In this document: positions 7,527 through 11,637 of the stretch, piece by piece
How the letters are laid out: each line of letters begins with the position of its first letter
Position numbering within the stretch: position 1 is the first letter of the stretch
DNA from: Sedimentibacter sp.
GTDB taxonomy: Bacteria > Bacillota > Clostridia > Tissierellales > Sedimentibacteraceae
DNA length: 12,486 bases
Assembly (NCBI GenBank): GCA_029256005.1
Contig: JAQSYS010000038.1
Location: 1-12,486, forward strand
Direction: 5' to 3'
Notes under the pieces: model-generated
Seen by the model: only the letters and a program-made list of their open reading frames with translations
Told to the model about the DNA's origin: nothing
Database searches by the model: none
Position numbers and translations under genes: made by a program

Positions 7527-8757
7527 ATTGAGTCATCTTACTCTTCAATACCTCAACAGCCTTTTGTAGCTGATTGTCAGTATCATAAAATTCATTTCCG
7601 TAACCTGGTGCATCTTCCGGCAATACAACTTCTATATCTGGTTCTATTCCTATCCCATGGATGTTTATGCCGCTAGGAGTGAAATATTCAGATACGGTCA
7701 TTTTAATTCCTTCACCGTCAGTTCCAAATCTTTGAACCCTTTGAACGATTCCTTTTCCGAATGTTTTAGTGCCTATCAGAGTTGCCCTCTTTGTATCCTT
7801 CATTGCTCCTGCCATTATTTCAGAAGCACTGGCACTTCCTTCATTAATTAACATCACTACTGGAATATTTTCTGAATTCGCATCTGATTTAAAGTATTCC
7901 ATCTCACCTGCTTTTGTCTTAGTGTAGGTTACTACCCCTTCACCCATAAACATATCAGAAATATCAACTGTTGCATCAATGATTCCGCCAGGATTATATC
8001 TTAAATCTATTACTAAACCCTTTATGCCCTGATTCTTAAGATCTTGATATGCTACCTTAAAATCTTCTGCTGTCTGCATATCAAATGTAGTAATCCTAAT
8101 ATATCCAATTCCATCATTAAGCACTGCTGGCTTTATTGTTTTAATTCTAATTTTTTCTCTGTTTACTGAAATATCAGAGACATCATTTGTTCCATCTTCT
8201 TTTTCTCTTTGTACGGTCAATGTTACACTGGTACCAGGTTCTCCCTTCATTATACTCACAGCTTGATCAATTTGATCAGCAGTATATTCAGTACCATTAA
8301 TCCTTATTATCTTATCACCAGTTTTAAGTCCTGCCTTTTCAGCAGGAGTATCTTCTATTGGAGATACTATTAATATTTTATTATCCTCGCTTGCAGTTAT
8401 GTAAACTCCAATACCTTCATATGTCCCTTCGGTATCCTGCATCAGAGCTTCAAACTCTTCCTTGGTCATAAACTGTGTGTAGGGATCTCCTAAAGCCTTC
8501 AAGGTTCCTTCCAATGCTCCTTCAAGCATCTTATCCTCATTTGCTTCATACAGAAACTCTCGTTTTGCAATTTCCATTACACTTTCTTGCTTTGCATATT
8601 TTTCGTATATATCCCTCATCTCAGTGTATGCTTCTTCAGATAAAACTACTCTTTGCCCTACTTCAATCAAGAACACATTTCCCAATGTTAAGGTCAAAAA
8701 AGCAGTTACTAAGACAACCACGATAATCGTAAGAATATATTTTCTCCTAGATACCAT
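7525..8757 (-). CDS. S41 family C-terminal processing protease with PDZ domain
   Basis: A 410-residue membrane-anchored serine protease of the CtpA/CtpB type. It has an N-terminal signal anchor (about 7-30), a helical region, a PDZ domain (about 110-200, with GIGVYI and AGLKTGDKIIRING) and an S41 core (about 205-385). The Ser-Lys dyad is present: Ser310 within the GSASASEI motif and Lys335 in TFGKG, with Gln339 nearby. The spacing of 25 residues equals that of E. coli Prc and B. subtilis CtpB. The conserved YNPGG (254-258) is intact. Such enzymes trim exported proteins outside the membrane; in spore formers they also signal to sigma-K, but nothing here proves that role. GGGAGTGAG precedes the ATG. 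It is transcribed alone. Confidence 0.93.
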   Translation of the reverse strand: MVSRRKYILTIIVVVLVTAFLTLTLGNVFLIEVGQRVVLSEEAYTEMRDIYEKYAKQESVMEIAKREFLYEANEDKMLEGALEGTLKALGDPYTQFMTKEEFEALMQDTEGTYEGIGVYITASEDNKILIVSPIEDTPAEKAGLKTGDKIIRINGTEYTADQIDQAVSIMKGEPGTSVTLTVQREKEDGTNDVSDISVNREKIRIKTIKPAVLNDGIGYIRITTFDMQTAEDFKVAYQDLKNQGIKGLVIDLRYNPGGIIDATVDISDMFMGEGVVTYTKTKAGEMEYFKSDANSENIPVVMLINEGSASASEIMAGAMKDTKRATLIGTKTFGKGIVQRVQRFGTDGEGIKMTVSEYFTPSGINIHGIGIEPDIEVVLPEDAPGYGNEFYDTDNQLQKAVEVLKSKMTQ

Positions 8758-8877
8758 ATACTCACTCCCGACAATTTAAAAGTTAAGCTCATAATTAAGT
8801 GCTTATATTTATTTATATGCCGCATTGTATTATTTTATCCTACATAAATTAATACAACCTTAATTTGCATAACAGTT

Positions 8878-8886
8878 ATTATAGCA
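8878..8886 (-). promoter_or_regulatory. Possible extended -10 promoter of the S41 protease gene
   Basis: On the minus strand, TGCTATAAT is a full extended -10 element about 120 bases upstream of the protease start. I see no good -35 box. The rest of 8758-9009 is AT-rich with no gene or structure I can support. Confidence 0.35.
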
Positions 8887-9009
8887 CAATTCATTATAAA
8901 TAAAAATGTTTTATTTTATAATACGAAAAGTTATGCTGAATATTAAGTGTTAAGCTGCCAGCGCTCATTCTGTTTAAATAACACTAAAATAAATGAATTT
9001 TCAAAACTA

Positions 9010-9038
9010 TTGATATTTTTTTAAATTTGATATATAAT
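9010..9038 (+). promoter_or_regulatory. SigmaA promoter of tRNA-Arg
   Basis: TTGATA (9010-9015) and a perfect TATAAT (9033-9038) are separated by 17 bases, ending 11 bases before the mature tRNA. This spacing is typical of a tRNA promoter. Confidence 0.8.
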
Positions 9039-9049
9039 TTATTAGTCAT

Positions 9050-9122
9050 GGACCATTAGCTCAGGGGATAGAGTGGCAGACTTCGAATCTGTTCGTCGGG
9101 GGTTCGAATCCCTCATGGTTCA
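9050..9122 (+). tRNA. tRNA-Arg, anticodon UCG
   Basis: A complete 73-base cloverleaf. The acceptor stem is GGACCAT with ATGGTTC (one G-T pair), the D stem GCTC/GAGT and the anticodon stem GCAGA/TCTGT. The loop CTTCGAA has T33 and anticodon TCG at 9083-9085, which reads CGA arginine codons. The variable loop is five bases, and the T arm GGGGG-TTCGAAT-CCCTC follows. The discriminator is A; CCA is not encoded and must be added after transcription. It is transcribed alone, from its own promoter to a terminator about 80 bases later. It marks the boundary between conserved genes on the left and the rearranged stretch on the right. Confidence 0.93.
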
Positions 9123-9169
9123 CTTGTTGCAATGATTATCACCGTAATTTTAGGTTTTAGAAAACTGAA

Positions 9170-9186
9170 TTAACATAAAATTAACA
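9170..9186 (+). promoter_or_regulatory. Tandem TTAACA motif resembling a PhoP (Pho regulon) box
   Basis: TTAACA occurs at 9170-9175 and 9181-9186 with a 5-base spacer, an 11-base period. This is the half-site sequence and spacing of the B. subtilis PhoP box. No good -10 box or phosphate gene lies directly downstream, and such AT-rich motifs arise by chance, so the call is tentative. Confidence 0.3.
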
Positions 9187-9200
9187 TAATGTCATTGCTC

Positions 9201-9238
9201 AAAGAATAGCTATGTTTTTTATCTTAGCTATTTTTTTT
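9201..9238 (+). terminator. Rho-independent terminator of the tRNA-Arg transcript
   Basis: AATAGCTA (9205-9212) pairs with TAGCTATT (9225-9232) around a 12-base loop, followed by a run of eight T. Confidence 0.75.
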
Positions 9239-9270
9239 ATTTGTTTAACTCTTTTATTTTTTAAGAACTG

Positions 9271-9279
9271 TGATATAAT
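9271..9279 (+). promoter_or_regulatory. Extended -10 promoter under LexA control
   Basis: TGATATAAT is a full extended -10 element. The -35 region is weak. Transcription would start at about 9286, directly in front of the LexA box, so repressor binding would block initiation. Confidence 0.6.
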
Positions 9280-9291
9280 AAATGCAAAATC

Positions 9292-9305
9292 CGAACGCAC
9301 GTTCT
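9292..9305 (+). promoter_or_regulatory. LexA (SOS) operator
   Basis: CGAACGCACGTTCT fits the Bacillus/Clostridium LexA consensus CGAACRNRYGTTYC at every position but the last. It sits just after the predicted start of transcription and before a strong ribosome binding site, the normal arrangement for an SOS gene. Confidence 0.8.
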
Positions 9306-9319
9306 AAAGGGTGATGATA

Positions 9320-9388
9320 ATGAAAATTTTAAACGAACCAATAAAAGTTATGGCCATCTTCAAAAATTATATAATTTCTAAGCATTGA
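9320..9388 (+). pseudogene. Truncated SOS-regulated gene, 22 codons left
   Basis: An ATG with the ribosome binding site AAAGGGTGATG opens a 22-codon frame that begins MKILNEPIKVMAIFK and then stops. From memory, the first 15 residues resemble the N terminus of a small conserved clostridial protein (MKxLNEPIExxAxF...) often found with Y-family polymerase or other DNA repair genes. The rest of that protein is absent. The similarity fades around codon 15 (base 9364), and the sequence after 9388 has no matching frame. I infer that a deletion or rearrangement removed the body of an SOS gene and left its promoter, LexA operator and first codons. It could instead be a genuine tiny ORF or leader peptide. 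Confidence 0.5.
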
Positions 9389-9431
9389 TCGTTTTATTTA
9401 TTTAGTTTGGGAATTCCTAAAGGTATTCATG

Positions 9432-9471
9432 AAAAGGTAGATTGTTGTCGTGCCGGACAACAATCTACCTT
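9432..9471 (-). terminator. Perfect 16-bp hairpin, likely terminator of the RFD-repeat gene
   Basis: Arms 9434-9449 and 9456-9471 are perfect inverted repeats with a 6-base loop. Read on the minus strand it starts four bases after the stop codon of the gene at 9476-9715 and ends in TTTT followed by C. The T tract is short, so termination may be moderate. Confidence 0.65.
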
Positions 9472-9475
9472 ATGT

Positions 9476-9715
9476 TTAAAAGAAAGAACTCCAGAAAAAA
9501 AACCAAAACGGAATGTCAAAATCAAAGTCACGTCTTCTGTCAAATCTTCTGTCAAATCTTCTGTCAAATCTTCTGTCAAATCTTCTGTCAAAGTCAAAAT
9601 CACGTCTTCTGTCAAAATCGAAATCACGTCTCATATCAAATCTGTTAATACTCACATCATTGTAATTGATATCCTTGTTGTATGTTGGATAATCATTATT
9701 AATATCATTATTCAA
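9476..9715 (-). CDS. Small Arg-Phe-Asp repeat protein, unrecognised
   Basis: I do not recognise a family. The 79-residue product has an Asn/Asp/Tyr-rich N terminus, then alternating RRDFDFD and tandem RRFD units (four or more in a row), and ends in an aromatic tail, PFWFFFWSSFF. The start is probably TTG at 9715 (complement of 9713-9715): an AAAGGAG ribosome binding site lies 8 bases upstream, whereas the GTG 18 bases earlier overlaps that site. A perfect hairpin directly after the stop supports this strand. The other strand is open only because the 12-base repeat contains no stop in any frame, and it lacks a ribosome binding site. Such charged aromatic repeats are seen in structural layers such as spore coats, but that role is a guess. 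The cytoplasm is equally possible. Confidence 0.6.
   Translation of the reverse strand: MNNDINNDYPTYNKDINYNDVSINRFDMRRDFDFDRRRDFDFDRRFDRRFDRRFDRRFDRRRDFDFDIPFWFFFWSSFF
9534..9592. repeat. 12-bp tandem repeat, about 4.9 copies
   Basis: The unit CTTCTGTCAAAT is repeated four times without change (9534-9581), then 11 bases more. On the minus strand each unit encodes Asp-Arg-Arg-Phe. Identical codons in every unit point to recent slippage expansion. Related, more diverged units flank it (9515-9533 and 9593-9640), encoding the RRDFDFD blocks. Confidence 0.95.
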
Positions 9716-9789
9716 AATATATTCTCCTTTCACTCAAAATACATAAAACAAATATTTTAGCAACACTTATATAAAATTTAATATACCGT

Positions 9790-9810
9790 AATATATGTAA
9801 AACATATATT
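9790..9810. repeat. Inverted repeat AATATATG / CATATATT
   Basis: Eight-base arms (9790-9797, 9803-9810) flank TAAAA. ATATATGTAAAA recurs at about 9830-9841. This may be an operator or simple AT-rich sequence in the gap upstream of the RFD-repeat gene. No gene is visible from 9734 to 10010. Confidence 0.35.
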
Positions 9811-9912
9811 TTTGACACTAATCGACAAAATATATGTAAAATTTTATAGGATATTGTGGTACCACTTTTTCAATCGATATATTGTATTCTTTCTATGAAT
9901 TAAAATATGAAG

Positions 9913-9941
9913 TTGGAAGTAATACTTGGTATTTATATAAG
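9913..9941 (+). promoter_or_regulatory. Candidate promoter upstream of the first double-repeat gene
   Basis: TTGGAA (9913-9918) and TATAAG (9936-9941) have a 17-base spacer. The next plus-strand gene starts about 245 bases later, so a long leader would result. Confidence 0.35.
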
Positions 9942-10019
9942 AAATGAGTAACTCAAAATAAATAATGACATATAATACTATACTTACCCTCATGTTTTAG
10001 TTATTAGTATCAGTACTTA

Positions 10020-10186
10020 GGCTGGAGAGATTATTTCTTCGGCCATTTTTATTTTGAGGAATTAAACAAAGTGTGGGACGAATTGTTGCATATTACCTAT
10101 ATAAACAGACAAGCCATCACGCTTCTGCTACTATTGAATATATTAATATTGAGCTTTGGCTCAAAACAAATTCGAGGTGTAATGTT
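10020..10186 (+). repeat. Upstream segment, copy 1 of a duplicated unit
   Basis: This non-annotated segment aligns with 10967-11130, upstream of the paralogous gene. The core 10080-10123 matches 11025-11068 at 41 of 44 bases. Features found in both copies are a hairpin at the left end (here 10020-10028 with 10036-10044, all pairs formed with G-T allowed), a TATAAA (10100-10105) and an inverted repeat TTGAGC/GCTCAA close to the ribosome binding site. A reading frame (YFEELNKVWDELL...INRQAITLLLLL) is also conserved between the copies with several synonymous differences; here it has no good start and runs into the next gene to 10235. The segment may therefore be regulatory, degraded coding sequence, or both. 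Confidence 0.75.
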
Positions 10187-10465
10187 ATGTGGAATAGAGA
10201 TAATGATGTACGTGGAATTAGAAATAGAAGAGTAAATGACTGTGAAGATGTTTTTGAGTGCTTGTTGGATTTACTTCAAGATGAGCTAGGTGAAAACAAT
10301 CGTCGCAATAGAAGAAATGATGATTGGAATGACAATGTACGTGGAATTAGAAATAGAAGAGTAAATGATTGTGAAGATGTTTTTGAGTGCTTAGAAGAAT
10401 TACTTGAAGACGCACTTGAAGACAATAATAATCATTGTAGAAGACATTGTTGTAAAAGACATTAA
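10187..10465 (+). CDS. Double-repeat small acidic protein, copy 1, unrecognised family
   Basis: I do not recognise this 92-residue protein. It has two repeats, about residues 7-37 and 50-80. Each has a basic half (VRGIRNRRVND) and an acidic amphipathic helix with two cysteines spaced CX5C (CEDVFEC, then LLDLLQDELGE or LEELLEDALED). The tail is Cys/His/Arg-rich (HCRRHCCKRH). There is no signal peptide or membrane segment. The two basic halves plus CEDVFEC are almost identical even in DNA. The ATG at 10187 has GAGGTGT upstream and matches the start of the paralogue at 11131, with which it is about half identical. A GTG-initiated longer frame from 10073 is open but crosses the conserved upstream segment. 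Metal binding, disulphide cross-linking or a coat role are guesses from composition only. Confidence 0.7.
   Translation: MWNRDNDVRGIRNRRVNDCEDVFECLLDLLQDELGENNRRNRRNDDWNDNVRGIRNRRVNDCEDVFECLEELLEDALEDNNNHCRRHCCKRH
10206..10391 (+). repeat. Internal direct repeat of 57 bp, 129 bp apart
   Basis: Bases 10206-10262 recur at 10335-10391 with a single C/T difference. The repeat is in frame (43 codons apart) and encodes VRGIRNRRVNDCEDVFEC twice. The sequence after each copy is more diverged, so the near identity suggests recent gene conversion. Confidence 0.93.
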
Positions 10466-10482
10466 AATTATCGAATAATATT

Positions 10483-10521
10483 GCCAAGCCTCCTCTCATA
10501 AGAGGTTATTAACCGCCTGGC
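10483..10521. other. Two-part hairpin in the gap after copy 1
   Basis: CCTCT-CATA-AGAGG (10492-10505) lies inside an outer pairing GCCAAGC (10483-10489) with GCCTGGC (10515-10521). No T tract follows, so it is not a classical terminator. A partial echo (TAACGCTGGCT) occurs at 10572-10582. No gene was found between 10466 and 10672. Confidence 0.4.
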
Positions 10522-10597
10522 TATGTAATTTACAGTACAATTTTATAACACACTATATAGCCACTCGTGAATAACGCTGGCTGGATAGAGTTAAATT

Positions 10598-10639
10598 AAA
10601 AGAGCAGAACCTACACTTTGGTGTATGGCTGCCCTTTTT
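10598..10639 (+). terminator. Terminator-like hairpin without an obvious gene
   Basis: AAAAGAGCAG (10598-10607) pairs with 10629-10638 with one mismatch. An inner TACAC-TTTG-GTGTA stem and a T run at 10635-10639 complete it. It could end the transcript of the copy 1 gene 130 bases upstream, or be left over from a lost gene. Confidence 0.55.
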
Positions 10640-10672
10640 ATTGTATGAATTAGAAGTCGCTCTGCCCTTACC

Positions 10673-10855
10673 TTATTGCTGTTTACTATTTAATTGATTG
10701 TTATCGCTTAAATAGTTCAATCTACTGTTTAGCAATTGAAGGTGCCCTTCAATATCAGATTTCATTTGATTAACCATCTGTTTTGCTGTTTGATCTTCAG
10801 TTGATTGAGCCATCATGGAATAACTTCCTTTAGCAGCTTCACAAGATGCAATAGC
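10673..10855 (-). pseudogene. DUF1657-like protein remnant, N terminus missing
   Basis: The minus strand is open for 60 codons ending at a TAA (complement of 10673-10675). The translation starts AIASCEAAKGSYSMMAQSTED, continues with QTAKQMVNQM, and ends SRLNYLSDNNQLNSKQQ. The pattern of a small helical protein with A-ASxxxA, T-Q-AKQM and an Arg-Leu helix resembles DUF1657, a family of about 65 residues found in spore-forming Firmicutes, sometimes near spoVA genes. The first several residues are missing: a TAA directly precedes codon 1 of the homologous part, so the sequence was cut there. An internal ATG at 10816 has AAAGGAAG seven bases upstream and could express a 47-residue piece. The family assignment rests on memory of the pattern only. 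Confidence 0.45.
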
Positions 10856-10879
10856 TTATTGTATGTACTTTGAAATGAA

Positions 10880-10930
10880 CCCCTTTTGTTGAACAATGTG
10901 ATATACTATTCAATGAAAGGGGATTTTTTT
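10880..10930 (+). terminator. Strong terminator-like hairpin upstream of copy 2
   Basis: CCCCTTTTGTTGAA (10880-10893) pairs fully with 10909-10922 (two G-T pairs) around a 15-base loop, then ATTTTTTT. No plus-strand gene ends here. The loop contains TGATATACT, an extended -10 look-alike, so an attenuator or promoter role is an alternative. It lies just right of the break in the DUF1657-like remnant. Confidence 0.5.
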
Positions 10931-10966
10931 ATTATTAAGGTTCTTGCTTTTAAACAACAGAGTCTT

Positions 10967-11130
10967 GACTGAAGATTATCCCTTCAGTCACCTTTACTTT
11001 GAAAAAAAGATCAAAGTGAGGTTGGAATTGTTGCCTATTACCTATATAAACAGACAAGCTATCACACTTTTTTTAATATGTAATATATTATTATTGAGCT
11101 TGACTCAAAATATAAGAAAGGTGTGAAAAT
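10967..11130 (+). repeat. Upstream segment, copy 2 of a duplicated unit
   Basis: This is the counterpart of 10020-10186. It contains the hairpin GACTGAAG/CTTCAGTC (10967-10974, 10982-10989) and a second inverted repeat (10989-11002 with 11011-11024). A promoter-like pair TTGGAA (11022-11027) and TATAAA (11045-11050) has a 17-base spacer, and TTGAG/CTCAA lies near the ribosome binding site. A 60-codon frame from a TTG at 10944 to a TGA at 11126 crosses it and ends 4 bases before the next ATG. Its C-terminal half (ITYINRQAITLFLICNILLLSL) looks like a membrane segment. That frame has no convincing ribosome binding site, so I do not annotate it as a gene. Confidence 0.75.
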
Positions 11131-11421
11131 ATGTCTAATAGAAATAATGTAGCTGGTGAAAGAAACAGAAGAAGTCGTGACTGCGATTTTGTTTTTGAAT
11201 GCTTATTAGAGTTACTTGAAGATGTGCTAGGTGAAAACAATAATAATCATAATTGTAATCATTGGTGTAACCGAAATGAAGATGTTGCTGGAGAAAGAAA
11301 CAGAAGGGTACGTGACTGCGAAGATGTTTTTGAGTGTTTAGAGGAATTACTTGAAGACGCACTTGAAGAAGACAATAATAATGTAACTCACGTTGTATTG
11401 GTTACCCTCTTTTTTACATAA
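11131..11421 (+). CDS. Double-repeat small acidic protein, copy 2, unrecognised family
   Basis: A 96-residue paralogue of the protein at 10187-10465. Its two repeats (about residues 6-37 and 50-82) again join a basic half (VAGERNRRSRD and VAGERNRRVRD) to a cysteine-bearing acidic helix. The first repeat reads DCDFVFECLLELLEDVLGE, the second DCEDVFECLEELLEDALEE. The linker has Cys, His and Trp (HNCNHWCNRNE). The last twelve residues (VTHVVLVTLFFT) are hydrophobic and unlike the Cys/His tail of copy 1. A frameshift in the tail is possible, since the other frame after the Asn run reads CNSRC. AAAGGTGTG precedes the ATG. The product is predicted to be soluble; its function is unknown. A terminator hairpin follows directly. 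Confidence 0.72.
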   Translation: MSNRNNVAGERNRRSRDCDFVFECLLELLEDVLGENNNNHNCNHWCNRNEDVAGERNRRVRDCEDVFECLEELLEDALEEDNNNVTHVVLVTLFFT

Positions 11422-11460
11422 AATGTAGGCAAGATATACTTAATCTTTACTACATATTTT
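11421..11460 (+). terminator. Probable terminator after copy 2
   Basis: TGTAG/CTACA (11424-11428, 11450-11454) encloses a second stem AAGAT/ATCTT (11431-11435, 11443-11447) with a 2 x 2 internal loop. TATTTTC and a T-rich stretch follow. Confidence 0.55.
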
Positions 11461-11487
11461 CTCCAATTTTCTTCTTAATAGTTTGCT

Positions 11488-11516
11488 TTTATAAATTGTA
11501 TTTGGTATCATATAAT
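11488..11516 (+). promoter_or_regulatory. Candidate promoter of the rsmH unit
   Basis: A perfect TATAAT (11511-11516) is preceded at 17 bases by a weak TTTATA (11488-11493). It lies 40 bases upstream of the small leader ORF. Confidence 0.5.
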
Positions 11517-11556
11517 TTAAATAAACATTAAAATAATATTAAAGGTGAAGGAAAGA

Positions 11557-11637
11557 ATGAGCTGGACATTTTGTAAAACATTATATTCAAGTTTCAAAAT
11601 TATAAGCTCAATATTTCCATGGTTACGGAATGGATAA
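11557..11637 (+). CDS. 26-residue leader ORF overlapping the rsmH start
   Basis: An ATG at 11557 follows a strong AGGTGAAGGAAAG ribosome binding site and opens a 26-codon frame (MSWTFCKTLYSSFKIISSIF, then PWLRNG). Its stop at 11635-11637 overlaps the first codons of rsmH, whose ATG at 11630 lies in another frame. The rsmH start has no useful ribosome binding site of its own, so ribosomes finishing this peptide could restart at rsmH. No known family was recognised; the peptide is hydrophobic and basic. Alternatives are a frame-shifted N terminus of rsmH, which is unlikely because the RsmH N terminus looks complete, or a chance ORF. Confidence 0.5.
   Translation: MSWTFCKTLYSSFKIISSIFPWLRNG

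Noticed and set aside
9050..9122. tRNA-Arg as an integration site (attL/attR) for the accessory stretch
   Set aside because: I found no second copy of the tRNA 3' end, and no integrase or phage gene in the window.
9434..9471. Perfect inverted repeat as an insertion-sequence end
   Set aside because: There is no transposase or target duplication, and its position right after a stop codon fits a terminator better.
9407..9760. A 117-codon plus-strand frame with SSVK repeats across the 12-bp tandem repeat
   Set aside because: It lacks a ribosome binding site at its TTG start and is open because the repeat has no stop in any frame. The minus strand has a ribosome binding site and a terminator.
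9856..9865. GTGGTACCAC palindrome
   Set aside because: It is a 10-base palindrome followed by T, but too short for a terminator, and no partner gene or second site is visible.
10080..10123. A known riboswitch or T-box in the conserved upstream core
   Set aside because: No known aptamer signature or T-box sequence was recognised, and a conserved reading frame offers another explanation.
10073..10186. GTG-initiated N-terminal extension of the copy 1 double-repeat protein
   Set aside because: The frame differs from the one conserved between the two copies, and the paralogue starts at the position equal to the ATG at 10187, which has its own ribosome binding site.
9534..10391. CRISPR array
   Set aside because: The repeats are either tandem without spacers or two in-frame copies within a gene, and there are no cas genes.
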